Assembly: GCA_002369255.1 (NCBI GenBank)
Contig: DFFO01000015.1
Span: 1-56,946 of the forward strand
DNA from: Lachnospiraceae bacterium UBA3774
GTDB taxonomy: Bacteria > Bacillota > Clostridia > Lachnospirales > Lachnospiraceae
Length of the DNA: 56,946 bases
Direction of reading: 5' to 3'
Translations under genes and position numbers: made by a program
Part shown: positions 19,501-27,071 of the stretch, piece after piece
How the letters are laid out: each line of letters begins with the position of its first letter
Numbering within the stretch: the stretch's first letter is position 1
Notes under the pieces: model-generated
The model's database searches: none
The model's input: the letters and a program-made list of their open reading frames with translations, nothing else
What the model was told of the DNA's origin: nothing

Positions 19501-20552
19501 CCTCAGGACATAAATATACCGTTACCTATGATATGGGAGAACACGGATTTATGAGGATCATGGATATTCCGGAAAATGCCATCATAAATCCCGAAGTAAC
19601 AAAGATCACCGTGCTTGAGGGAGCTACCTACAATTCAAAAGCCGGAAACAAGACCAGTATCCGTGTTGACGCAAAGGTAGATCCCGGTTGGGAGATCGAT
19701 TATATTACATTTACAACAAAGGGAAGGACATACAAGATAGACAACAAGATCCTTCCTACGGGCAAGACTCTGACCACGGTTGCAAAACCCGGCTGCGCAG
19801 TCAGATTCAACACGGACTCCGACGGCAATTCACAGATCCGTGCGGTCCACGTAGACGCAGATACCCTTATAAAGGTATATTACAGAACGGCGCAGTATTC
19901 GCTTATCGTAAACAACGGAGCCCGTTCCACCATGAAGGCCGAGCCTTACGGCAATGCTGCCATGTCAGAATTCAGCGACAATTTTGCCGTAGCAAAGATC
20001 ACTTCCGGAAACACCGTTGCCAGACAGAACGGCATCAAGTACTGGCTTGAACCGCTGGACGGCCGCAAGATCACCGGAGCGATCGTTGAAAACAGCAGAG
20101 GCGAGCATCTTGTAATGGGCGTCGGTTTCGGCGAGACGGATTATGAAGATTACAAGATAAAGGGCGCTACGGTTCGTTACTATCAGGGATATGACGGCAA
20201 AGTAGAGCTTCGTATCTGGGGAGTCTGCGACGACGTAACGGTAACGATGTTCTATGACGGAGCGACGCCGGTTCCCGGAGTAACCGTTCCCGCGGACATC
20301 GCAACCTACGACGTAGGCCCTTACGATCCCACAAAGAGGGTCGATAATATGGAACTTGAAGGCGACGCCGCTGCAAAGGTCGTTCCCGAGGAAACTCAGG
20401 AGGCCGGTGAAAAGGATCCTGCAGGCGAAAATGAAAGCGCGAAGACAAATATCGCACTTGTCATCACCTTGGCAGTCCTGGCCGCAGCAGCAGTCTGCGC
20501 GATAGTCATAGTGATAATAAAATCGCAAAAGAAAAAGAAAGACGATAAGTAA
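13521..20552 (+). CDS. Giant membrane-anchored surface protein with InlB-type and novel repeats
   Basis: A 2343-residue exported protein, cell-surface by its architecture. It has a signal peptide (MNVKTKKSVAKRIFTVLVAAVM, cleavage near VSA-A) and a C-terminal membrane helix (IALVITLAVLAAAAVCAIVIV) followed by KSQKKKKDDK, so it is anchored by a helix and not by sortase. Between them lie InlB/Flg_new-type repeats (FLGWYDEAGN..., FVNWYTTDSY..., FDKWCEDEAL..., FMGWYDGPDM..., FDGWFTSEEY...) at about nt 14395-14830, 15235-15430, 16230-16460 and 16865-17075. A 130-residue unit appears at 13644-14030 and again at 17080-17465, a companion unit at 14035-14385 and 17470-17820, and a GYGK-type unit at 15440-16230. 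Six C-terminal repeats (17840-20262) each end in an RxWxVxxNVxxxxYY-like strand. Adhesion or glycan binding is plausible but unproven. It is transcribed alone and converges on the regulator gene. Confidence 0.85.
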   Translation: MNVKTKKSVAKRIFTVLVAAVMTLQTVFTGLPAQVSAAGNHKITFEGFGGKTTTALVSSEWASKTGGTIDTSGELTTNGDYSNSTGARVRAYTDLGTLTEIVFEFGGKKATLSGDGLSSSGVFINSDGSVTTAQQTGSLIKYALSSGGRFIRFYKITQDFTITAKYSDVADTVSGTFVDEKNVSSSFKYDTKTTGTVIDGNTFSLPFTDLKGDNKHSVRMAIAPTENMVGLKLSKKDGTEVATYVYGNATTPQFYDGVGKVAMALSSGVYYVRFVHLMTDVVVTPLVNAAAGIYKITFDPGIGTLSGDKNYLITSEGKLDQLLSVTTPVNVSGTDYNFLGWYDEAGNKVSAATTFTKDETLTAHWSSQSFTVTFDYDGKRTNESLVVSEGQSAQKPDDPTAEGYEFVNWYTTDSYTDLYDFGTPVTGNITVYAKWQKLAGVTVSGAYGDGEDSILALDNKWVSVNAESLSGWLANGFTDEEGAALKINTAFGTIRGAEINIGTDLTVSLAKAQIISETSDVMVFVHSDGTATASPAAGDIMCLAHTAGDKYFTAAFYNVTKDIEVAFDYEDVNVTFMADGAVFDSAKVPFGGKASSPAKTPEKEGFTFDKWCEDEALTTAFSFESVLLKDTTLYARMKDIIDIEIIYGYGKAHGKENILSGVTDLEDTGYSLKGTLTNAYSGPTSGSTVNRYDHPNQSEIASVDVYYGGETAPSYTVASSLSAGGNQVIKGNVYLGSDGKLNGAEGTLLLVFAASKDSPTEPMATRWVNIPADLKIVINYFDNHSVSIDAGEGAAIERTGIPDELYSQGDGTAKVTVSGNYSETENPFALKATPASGKTTDYITFKVGSKTAVITNTNISKTVYINSSGTVTGAAGKDDIAKYSKGEFTFYNVGADIEISYTYTNLITFDPNGGVLEGSGSAYTVNGKVTALPSVVTPRIDGENTYYFMGWYDGPDMTTAGRITTNTVFTEDTTVYAGWSDVDACRVELSGVYPTGSSDIASTSTAEAWVSFDAAIGAGTLVKGYSSASGAVMNANLYYGTVKTVSVEIGENTVTIPAAELFADTDKTLYISAESTVSDQAAAGDILSLSRKAGDKTVSVSFYNVSEDICVTFAYEDLTAEFMFDGEKISTVKVPFNTAVTAPADPGSDKVIFDGWFTSEEYTETFDFSKALLEDTVIYGLAKHVHTVSIVGAGAYSVSAPVSATSWAGETGGGVDTSGTLTTKGDYESASGAQVRFYTDLGTLNGITFVFGEETVTLTGDELASAGIHINADGSKSTAKRDDTIVKYAVSNGGRFLRFFTVDQDIDISIDYSDVPEKVTATFTDGVLASTDFQVDVTTENTVVNGNSFTVPVTDLKGTNATSVRMCITPDVSVMTGLKLSDGTNEYTFVYGKSSEAKVYNGLGKVAMAYSASDGKYYVRFLYLTHDVTVTPIAVGKGVSKQVSLSASKDLSVTPDKTNKAPVTVSDDNRTITVKTGVLTGPSSATSFRWNLSTTVGSDLEYYKLEFYDKDTGSLLATIGESLISYKKAGKDQTVSLNAPVGIYARYNKSTYGEGQLRVWGVTKNIEIKVYYKNYKTGEVVSAADAAFNSVSKVRFARSAADAKAAHFAYDFVTPGTVVSGLAATVPNSELTGDNTVIKTDGDVKISGILRARIAALKMNEIESVTITDGEYSHTFTENETYVGALGNIVFARNNNAALIRFNKVYTEKEIRISATFIDNSVEPPYTVELQADKRVSYVYEPTNPKTVKTSAKNLKLTVPDNALTAGINGKSVRWTFSTLAGMTYEYSKIEIYDRDTGELLKTLGKNFVSYKDSEKDQFASAELAGLKIRYNKSVNCELQIRIWDVYRNVTLKLYYKDFKTGKEYAANNKNLKFSYNATVSVNAHGANVETEIASGAPITKVNGNSKIRFNAFAEEKNGVRYVIKPANLGERVESITVTIGGKKLTMGSSTEIYGAVGQVFPGAKVRFMKSSDGYAAFRVWGVTRNVSVSVNISSGHKYTVTYDMGEHGFMRIMDIPENAIINPEVTKITVLEGATYNSKAGNKTSIRVDAKVDPGWEIDYITFTTKGRTYKIDNKILPTGKTLTTVAKPGCAVRFNTDSDGNSQIRAVHVDADTLIKVYYRTAQYSLIVNNGARSTMKAEPYGNAAMSEFSDNFAVAKITSGNTVARQNGIKYWLEPLDGRKITGAIVENSRGEHLVMGVGFGETDYEDYKIKGATVRYYQGYDGKVELRIWGVCDDVTVTMFYDGATPVPGVTVPADIATYDVGPYDPTKRVDNMELEGDAAAKVVPEETQEAGEKDPAGENESAKTNIALVITLAVLAAAAVCAIVIVIIKSQKKKKDDK

Positions 20553-20560
20553 ATCACAAC

Positions 20561-20590
20561 AAAAAGGGCTGCCGCAAAAGGCGGCAGCCC
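20561..20590 (-). terminator. Terminator in the convergent gap, oriented for the regulator gene
   Basis: A perfect 10-bp stem, GGGCTGCCGC (20566-20575) with GCGGCAGCCC (20581-20590), has a 5-base loop. On the minus strand it is followed by a run of five T (plus-strand AAAAA 20561-20565), so it terminates the minus-strand regulator. On the plus strand it lacks a T run but may still slow polymerase leaving the giant gene. Confidence 0.8.
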
Positions 20591-20606
20591 GTAAAAAGAA
20601 AACAGC

Positions 20607-21719
20607 TCAGAAATTGTAATTCGGGAAGTATTTCATCAGCAGCTCACGCAGTTCGCTTTTCCCCGAAGTACCGGTAGCTTTGTAAAGCTTGTTTAACCGG
20701 TAATGGAGTGTGGATTCCGAAATATAAGTTTTCTCTGCAAGCTTTGAATTCGGCTGATTTTGAAGAATACCGCCTATGATCCTGCGGTCCACGTCGTCCA
20801 CCATTGAATAGGCATTAGCTATATTCCAGATGGGACGCATATCGCTCTCATAATCGGTATCAAGCAGAGGAGTAAAGCTCTGATACCCGGCAAGCGACGA
20901 CATTTTATCCTGTGGATCAATTTTCGTGCTGCCTCTGTAAACTATATCATAGCCGAACTTGGAATTGAGCGAAGTAAGATGAGGATTGTCGCAAAGCGTA
21001 TGATAAAGGATTACGGCACTTTTTCCGGCGGTCTCCAAAGGAATATCGATACTTGTAAGAGTCGGTGAAGTCCACTTGCAGCAATCGGTATTGCCGGCGC
21101 CGGTAACGGCCAGCTCATCGGGAACCTTGACATCAAGATCATTCAGATATGAAAGAAGCATTACGGCTACAAAGTCGTTTGTGCAAACTACCGCGTCATA
21201 GTTGTGACGGACGTTAAGAAATGCGTCGATCGCCTTTGTGATGCCGACAGTGTTGTAAAAAATGCTTGCTTCATAATCGTGAAGCCCGAGCTCATGCGCA
21301 GCCTGACAGTAGCCTTCTTTGTGAGACTGGTCGGTAGATACCTGCGGATTTACGCCGATCATGGCTATACGCTTACAGCCGCCGTTCTAAAGACGGACCA
21401 CGTTTTCATACATGGCAAGCTCTCTTGTGGTGGAAACGAAGCTGACGTTCTGATTCGCAAAATCGTCGATATTGGAACCGACTATCAGAGGTCTGATCTC
21501 ATTTGAGAGGCAAAGCTCCACTGCTTTATTGAGAAAGCTTCTTGAAAAACCGATTATAAGCAGCACGCTTCCGGGATGCATATTGCAGATCTCATCGGTC
21601 GTCATGTTGCGTATCGTATCTCTGCGCTGATTGATCTTTTTGCTGATACCCGCCATAATGCGTTTGTACCAGAGGGTATCGACGTAAGAGCTTTCCGACA
21701 ATAGATTAATGTAATTCAT
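20607..21719 (-). pseudogene. Sugar-binding-domain regulator with C-terminal HTH, interrupted by an in-frame amber codon
   Basis: The minus strand encodes one continuous frame of 370 codons with a TAG at codon 111 (plus-strand 21387-21389). The first 110 codons (MNYINLLSESSYVDTLWYKR...) begin a LacI/periplasmic-binding-protein-type sensor. The frame resumes immediately after TAG as NGGCKRIAMIGVNPQ, the expected next strand of that fold, so no bases are lost or gained. The sensor continues to about codon 290, and the end carries a helix-turn-helix resembling LuxR/GerE or Fis types (SKLAEKTYISESTLHYRLNKLYKATG). Unlike classical LacI proteins, DNA binding is C-terminal, so termination at the amber codon would give a fragment without it. 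The second part has no evident ribosome binding site. TAG could derive from CAG by one transition. GGAGG stands before the start. It is divergent from the sugar operon and is the likely regulator of it. Alternatives are a real pseudogene, low-level readthrough or a sequencing error. Confidence 0.8.
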
Positions 21720-21734
21720 AACAATCCTCCGTGA

Positions 21735-21750
21735 ATGTATTGTATTACAT
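21735..21750. promoter_or_regulatory. Imperfect palindrome in the regulator/operon divergent gap
   Basis: ATGTATTGTATTACAT has 5-base arms ATGTA/TACAT around a 6-base centre (12 of 16 positions symmetric). It lies in the 93-base gap between the regulator start and the glycosidase-like gene, a natural site for an operator controlling one or both directions. No confident -35/-10 pair could be assigned for either strand in this gap. Confidence 0.35.
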
Positions 21751-21812
21751 CAAATGGATAATTAAAACAGAAAATTGCTTTAGATAATAAAGTATAAATA
21801 TTTAGGGGGAGA

Positions 21813-23921
21813 ATGATGTATCTCATTAGGGATGAGAAGAACAGTTTTAGGCTCGGCGAAAGCGCCGAGGGTGACGTTTTTGCGAAAATGCTGCCTGCCT
21901 GCGTTGTAATCAAGGGACAGGAGATAAAAGCGGAGCAAAAATCCGAGACGCAAAACGTCATAGTAAGCGAAGCAGAGGGTCTTTCTTTCAAAGACAAGTA
22001 TGTGTTCAAATCCGAAAACCGCATAGAGGTAAAGCGGACTATCTCAAACAATACCGACAAGCGTATCCGTTTCAAAAGTATTTTTGAGATCAGCACGGGA
22101 TTCAAACCCAACCATTACGTATTTCCCGGGTTCTCATACAACGGCAATGAATTCGGAAACAAATCGGACAGCTGCAGCGCGCAGGCCGGAGAACATGCTC
22201 AGTCTTTCGGCGGAACCAAAAAATCCAACACGCCTACCGGGCTTGAATGCGACGGTCAGCCCTGGGTCTTTGCCTATGACAGACAGGGAATTCCGTCATG
22301 CACGCTCAGCGAAGACAAAACCCATGCGCTCGCTCTTTTTGTAAGCGATACGGATGACGAAAGCCTTCTTTCGGCCGATTCCCTGATAAAAGATAAGGAC
22401 GGTACGATGAGACACAGAGTGTTCCATCCGGTTTCGGAGCTTCCGTGGACTTACGGCAGAAAGAACATGATGACCGAACCTTACGAGGATTATATGTTCC
22501 TCGTTCCGGGAGGACGCGTAACTCTGACTCTGGAAATATTTTTCTGCGTGCCCAAATGTGAAAACTATGCTACCGCAGAGCTTATGGAAGAAGCGGACAG
22601 CGTATTCGAAATGAAAAAAGAGCCTTGTCTTACAAACGACAGAATATGGGATCTTGGGATCGAGTATTTCAAATTCCTCGTTAAGGACTGCCACGGCACG
22701 CCGATGCTTTCCGGTCATCTTTCAGACAAACTGTTTGTGATGATGCATGCCGGCTCTCTTTACGGCAAAGAAATGGCTATTGCCATGGAAGATCCGTCCA
22801 ATACGTATCTGTCATGTTATTCGACCCGCTATGAGATAGGCTGGGCAGATCAGGGAGCAATGACCGCAAGACTTATTGCCATTGACGCATTTAAAAAGAA
22901 TGACAAAAAGCAGCTTGAGCTTGCCACTGCCATCCTGGACGGCTACGTTTCCACACAGTGGGAAAACGGTCTGCTCTATCCGTTCTTTTCACATAATTTT
23001 GTTGAGGATCCGGCAAAACGCACCCTTCCGGACTCCTGCAACATGGGCTGGGCAATGACCGAGCTAATAAGGTCTTACCATCTGTTTAAGGATCACGGCA
23101 TCGACAAGCCCGAATATCTTGATTTTTCCGTAAAGCTTGCCGAGTTTGCGGTCAGCCATTACAGCGAGGAATGGGGATTTGGAAAAACCTGGAACAGAGA
23201 CGGCTCTCCGCGCGCTACTGCAGGCGGAGCAGGCGGCTTTATGATCATGGGTCTTACCGAGGTTTATAAGACCGTCAGGGACGAGAGATATCTTGAGACC
23301 GCAAAAAAAGCCATGGACTTTTATTACAAAAGAGATCTTGACAACTTCGTATGCACGGCGGGAGCGCTCGACTGCCTCTGCGTTGACAAGGAAACCGCTT
23401 ATCCTTTTGTAAGAGCCGGACTTGATATTTATGAAGAAACAGGAGACAAGCTCTGGCTTGAAAGAGCGCAGAAAGCCGCGTACTACTTCTTCTCATGGAT
23501 GTTCTGGTACGACGCGAAATATCCCGTGGACGCGGAATTTACAAAATACGGTTATTATACTACCGGCGGCACCCTTATATCAGCGGAGCACAGCGCCCTT
23601 GATCCGTGGGGAGCGCTGCTTGTTGCGGATATGATCAAGCTTTATCATCATACCGGAAACGAGCATTTCATCCGCTGGGCAAAGATGACCTGGTGCAATG
23701 CTCTTCTCGGAATAACCACCGAAGAAGGAATGAGCATACACGGCAGCGTAAGACCTCTCGGATCACAGAACGAAGGCTTTTTCCATTGCCGCTGGACAAA
23801 ATATCGTCCCACGCCCGATGAGAGAGGACACTTCAATGACAACCTTCAGACGTGGATGGGAGCATGGAGACTCTATACCATCGCGTCGCTTTCGGAAGAA
23901 GATTTAAGTTATTTAGAATAA
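21813..23921 (+). CDS. Cytoplasmic alpha/alpha-barrel glycosidase-like protein
   Basis: A 702-residue protein without signal peptide, so it should act in the cytosol on imported saccharides. The N-terminal 250 residues look all-beta (RFKSIFEISTGFKPNHYVFPG), followed by a long helical domain with repeated hairpins rich in aromatic and acidic residues (TRYEIGWADQGAMTARLIAID, EEWGFGKTWNRDG, SALDPWGALLVADMIKLYHHTG), typical of six-hairpin glycosidases and related lyases/hydrolases. I could not assign a GH family, and catalytic residues are not identified. Two adjacent ATGs (21813, 21816) are possible; the second is better spaced from AGGGGGAG. It is the first gene of the sugar operon, ahead of the transporter. 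Confidence 0.7.
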   Translation: MMYLIRDEKNSFRLGESAEGDVFAKMLPACVVIKGQEIKAEQKSETQNVIVSEAEGLSFKDKYVFKSENRIEVKRTISNNTDKRIRFKSIFEISTGFKPNHYVFPGFSYNGNEFGNKSDSCSAQAGEHAQSFGGTKKSNTPTGLECDGQPWVFAYDRQGIPSCTLSEDKTHALALFVSDTDDESLLSADSLIKDKDGTMRHRVFHPVSELPWTYGRKNMMTEPYEDYMFLVPGGRVTLTLEIFFCVPKCENYATAELMEEADSVFEMKKEPCLTNDRIWDLGIEYFKFLVKDCHGTPMLSGHLSDKLFVMMHAGSLYGKEMAIAMEDPSNTYLSCYSTRYEIGWADQGAMTARLIAIDAFKKNDKKQLELATAILDGYVSTQWENGLLYPFFSHNFVEDPAKRTLPDSCNMGWAMTELIRSYHLFKDHGIDKPEYLDFSVKLAEFAVSHYSEEWGFGKTWNRDGSPRATAGGAGGFMIMGLTEVYKTVRDERYLETAKKAMDFYYKRDLDNFVCTAGALDCLCVDKETAYPFVRAGLDIYEETGDKLWLERAQKAAYYFFSWMFWYDAKYPVDAEFTKYGYYTTGGTLISAEHSALDPWGALLVADMIKLYHHTGNEHFIRWAKMTWCNALLGITTEEGMSIHGSVRPLGSQNEGFFHCRWTKYRPTPDERGHFNDNLQTWMGAWRLYTIASLSEEDLSYLE

Positions 23922-23952
23922 ACAACACATTAATTTCAGGAGGAAGAAATTT

Positions 23953-25293
23953 ATGAAGAAGTTTTTGGTTTGTATTCTTTGTTTGGTTATGGCGCTTAGC
24001 GTTGTCGCATGCGGCGGCGAAAGCGAAACCAAGTCAGAAGGAGAAAACGCCGGCACTGCGCAGGAGGGCGGAAAACCTTCTCAGGCAGGCAGCGATACCG
24101 TGAATTCTCTTGCCGGAGTAACGCTTGAGGTCGCTGTAAACTACACTGGTGATTCTCTTACAGCATTCCAGCAGATCTGTTCTGCATTTGAGTCAGTTTA
24201 CGGCGCTACCATCGTAATCGATAACTACGGTTCCGACTACAGCTCGACTATGATCAACCGTATGGCTGCCAACAATCTTCCGGACGTTTTCGTAACTGCC
24301 GGATGGTCTCTGCGCAGATACAAGGATTACTCACTTGATCTTTCGGATCAGGAATATTGCAAAGATTATGATGAATCTGCGCTCGGCGTAATCCAGGATA
24401 CCGACGGAAAGATCTACGTCTGCATGGTTTCAAACGGTGTAAACGGAAACGTTGTCAACCTCAGTGTTTGTGAAGCCGCGGGCGTTGATCCCTTTGCCAT
24501 TACCACTTGGGACGAATTTCTTGACGCGTGCGCGAAGATCAAAGCCGCAGGCTTTACCCCCATCGCTTCAAACCCCGACGCAGGACTTACCAGTAACCTT
24601 GCGGGAACCTTCCTTACCTATAAAGGAGAGGTTGCAAACGTAGGCGAAGCATTAAAGAACGGAACATGGGATTGGGAAGAATATATGTATCTGCTCAAAT
24701 TCTACCAGACCGCGTTAAAGAGCGAATACTTCTTCAAAGACGCACGTTCCATCAACACAAACGATATGTATGAAAGAATGGCAGCCGGTCAGGCGGCGTT
24801 TATCATTTCCGAAAATACCGCTTCCATAGCCACTCTTTACAGCCTGAATCCCAACGGAAACTTTACTTTTGCTCCTTTCCCCGCATCAAAGGCCGGCGGT
24901 GAGGAAGCCGTCGTATCAGGTGAAGGCGACGCTTTCTCGATCTGGAAAGATTCAAAGAACATCGACGCCGCAAAAGTTTTCCTGAACTACTTGGCTACGC
25001 CTGAAGTATCGTTAAAGCTTCTTGACGCTACGAGCCGCGTATCCTGTCAGAAAGCAACTATGGCAGTTGACGAGACCCCCGGTACGAAAGCGCTTGCAGT
25101 AATGCAGAACAATTACAAGGGCCACAATATCGGCTATTACAACATCTGGGACCGCGAATATCTTCCCAGCGGAATGTGGGCTTATATGGGAACCGCCTGC
25201 AACAAGCTTTTTGCCGATTATACGGACTCGGGACTTCGCGCTGTAATCGATTTCCTCAGAGACGGATATAAGAACGTTTACGTAGCAGAATAA
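23953..25293 (+). CDS. Carbohydrate ABC transporter substrate-binding lipoprotein
   Basis: The extracellular solute-binding component of a CUT1-type importer. The 446-residue product has a lipoprotein signal peptide with lipobox VVAC (Cys20) followed by a Ser/Glu/Gly-rich linker, then a family-1 binding protein fold (AFQQICSAFESVYGATIVIDNY, MINRMAANNLPDVFVTAGW, MAAGQAAFIISENTASIATLY, VSGEGDAFSIWKDSKN). AGGAGG stands before the ATG. The two permease genes follow. The ligand is likely an oligosaccharide released by the GH43-type lipoproteins encoded downstream, but this is inference. Confidence 0.92.
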   Translation: MKKFLVCILCLVMALSVVACGGESETKSEGENAGTAQEGGKPSQAGSDTVNSLAGVTLEVAVNYTGDSLTAFQQICSAFESVYGATIVIDNYGSDYSSTMINRMAANNLPDVFVTAGWSLRRYKDYSLDLSDQEYCKDYDESALGVIQDTDGKIYVCMVSNGVNGNVVNLSVCEAAGVDPFAITTWDEFLDACAKIKAAGFTPIASNPDAGLTSNLAGTFLTYKGEVANVGEALKNGTWDWEEYMYLLKFYQTALKSEYFFKDARSINTNDMYERMAAGQAAFIISENTASIATLYSLNPNGNFTFAPFPASKAGGEEAVVSGEGDAFSIWKDSKNIDAAKVFLNYLATPEVSLKLLDATSRVSCQKATMAVDETPGTKALAVMQNNYKGHNIGYYNIWDREYLPSGMWAYMGTACNKLFADYTDSGLRAVIDFLRDGYKNVYVAE

Positions 25294-25326
25294 TCAACCT
25301 TTGCATTTTTAACCGGAGAAACACTT

Positions 25327-26199
25327 ATGCAAAAAAAATTAGACAGAAAATACTTATTGTTCATGCTTCCTGCCATAATAATGGTAGTGGCGCTGAGATT
25401 CTTTCCTATCGGAAACGCTCTTCGTATGGGCTTTTTCGATTGGAACGGCTATTCTCAGGACATGAACTTTATAGGTCTGGATAATTTCAAAGAAGTGCTT
25501 GGAGACAGTTATTTCTGGATAGCTCTTAGGAATACGCTGATATATGCGTTTGGTATTACCATAGTAAAGAACATACTCGGACTTGCGCTTGCGTTTTTTG
25601 TAAACAACAAATTCCGCGGACGCAGCGTCATCAGAGCGACTATCTACCTGCCTGTTATGATATCCGGCTTTATTATGGGTCAGATCATGTACTATTTTTA
25701 TCAGTACAACGGAGGTATTTTCAACGAAATACTCATCAAACTTGGCATGGAACCCGTATATTGGATGGAAACGGGCCTCGGTGCGACGATCATCGTACTT
25801 TTGACCACGTCTTTCCTTCATTGCGGTTCTACCATGCTGCTGTATCTTGCGGGGCTTCAGAATATACCTCATGAGCTTTTGGAATCGGCAAGGCTGGACG
25901 GAGCGTCAAAATGGAAGGAAACTCTCCATATTACGCTTCCGCTGCTTCAGCCTTCGATGATCACAAGCGTAGTGCTAAACCTTATAGCAAGCTTCAAGAT
26001 TTACGACATCATTACGTCATTGTCAGGAGGCGGCCCGGACGGAGGCTCTACCTCTCTGACGCTGCTTATATCCAGGTATTATTTCGGATATAACCGCGCC
26101 GGATATGCCGCGGCAATCGCGATGCTGTTCTTCTTTGTTATTATCATAATTTCGATGCCCATCAACAAATGGCTCAGCAGCAGGAAGGTGGAATACTGA
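25327..26199 (+). CDS. Sugar ABC transporter permease (MalF/UgpA-like)
   Basis: A 290-residue membrane protein with about six transmembrane segments and the EAA coupling motif (ELLESARLDGASKWKETLHITLPLLQP region) that docks onto the ATPase. The start MQKKLDRKYLLFMLPAIIMV is typical of the MalF-type subunit of CUT1 transporters. The stop overlaps the start of the second permease (TGATG), indicating translational coupling. No ATP-binding subunit is present nearby, which fits Firmicutes that share one MsmX-type ATPase among several importers. Confidence 0.92.
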   Translation: MQKKLDRKYLLFMLPAIIMVVALRFFPIGNALRMGFFDWNGYSQDMNFIGLDNFKEVLGDSYFWIALRNTLIYAFGITIVKNILGLALAFFVNNKFRGRSVIRATIYLPVMISGFIMGQIMYYFYQYNGGIFNEILIKLGMEPVYWMETGLGATIIVLLTTSFLHCGSTMLLYLAGLQNIPHELLESARLDGASKWKETLHITLPLLQPSMITSVVLNLIASFKIYDIITSLSGGGPDGGSTSLTLLISRYYFGYNRAGYAAAIAMLFFFVIIIISMPINKWLSSRKVEY

Positions 26200-27053
26200 T
26201 GAAAGATACGGCGATAAGTACTCCTAAAAAACGCAAAAAAATCCGCATATGGATACCGATTTTATGCGTTATCATATTTTTCCTGTTTGTATGGCCTTTT
26301 TATGAGCTGATCAATATGTCCCTCAGGGACATAACGGACTATACGTCCAGACTGACTCTGCCCGAGATAATGCACTGGGAAAACTACCTTGAGGTTATCA
26401 AGCAGAGCGATATCTGGATAGGTTTTAAAAACTCCGTTATATATACCGGAGCGACGATCTTTTTGGAGATCACGATCGCTTCAATGGCGGGCTACAGTCT
26501 TTCACGCGGAAGCAAAAAGACCACCAGAACCGTACGCGCCGTGCAGATGCTGATCATCATGGTTCCCGGAATCATAACGCTGGTAGGTACCTACTCGCTT
26601 ATGGTAACGCTCGGACTTACAAACAGCCTGATCGCGCTGGCGTTTCTGACCGCCGCCGGAGGTATTCCGTCCTGCTCGTTCATCTATATGAACTTTATAA
26701 ATTCTATTCCCACACAGCTTGACGAAGCTGCAAGAATAGACGGCGCAGGCATTTTTAAAACCTTTTTCAAGATCATATTGCCGCAGCTGACGCCGCTTAC
26801 TGTCACAAGGGCAATCATGATAGGTATAGGCGCATGGAACAACTACCTGCTTCCTCTGTATCTGCTGAATGATTCGAGAAAGAGAACGGTCATTCTGGTC
26901 ATCAGATCGGCATTTAGCATAAACGGCGGAGACAGAAATATCGCAATGGCCTGTGCGACCTGTACGATCGGTATTTTACCTGTAATCGTAGTTTATCTGC
27001 TTCTTCAGAAGAAGATCATAGCCAGCCAGATAGGTTCGGCCGTAAAAGGATAA
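26199..27053 (+). CDS. Sugar ABC transporter permease (MalG/UgpE-like)
   Basis: The second permease of the importer, 284 residues from ATG 26199. That start is chosen because the strong GGAAGGTGG site precedes it and it overlaps the previous stop; an upstream in-frame start would lie inside the first permease. It has about six membrane segments and the EAA loop (QLDEAARIDGAGIFKTFFKIILPQLTP region). The basic N-terminus (TPKKRKKIRIW) obeys the positive-inside rule. Confidence 0.92.
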   Translation: MKDTAISTPKKRKKIRIWIPILCVIIFFLFVWPFYELINMSLRDITDYTSRLTLPEIMHWENYLEVIKQSDIWIGFKNSVIYTGATIFLEITIASMAGYSLSRGSKKTTRTVRAVQMLIIMVPGIITLVGTYSLMVTLGLTNSLIALAFLTAAGGIPSCSFIYMNFINSIPTQLDEAARIDGAGIFKTFFKIILPQLTPLTVTRAIMIGIGAWNNYLLPLYLLNDSRKRTVILVIRSAFSINGGDRNIAMACATCTIGILPVIVVYLLLQKKIIASQIGSAVKG

Positions 27054-27071
27054 TGCGTAAGGGAGACAGAT

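Noticed and set aside
19965..20528. A 187-codon minus-strand frame inside the giant gene
   Set aside because: It mirrors the repeat protein's codon bias, shows no domain and lies fully inside a well-supported coding region.
20607..21719. TAG read as a sense codon by a changed genetic code
   Set aside because: TAG ends the genes at 9864, 31176 and 56697 at the expected protein ends, so it is a normal stop in this genome.
20607..21719. Frameshift as the cause of the split regulator
   Set aside because: Both parts are in the same frame and join without missing or extra codons; only a stop codon separates them.
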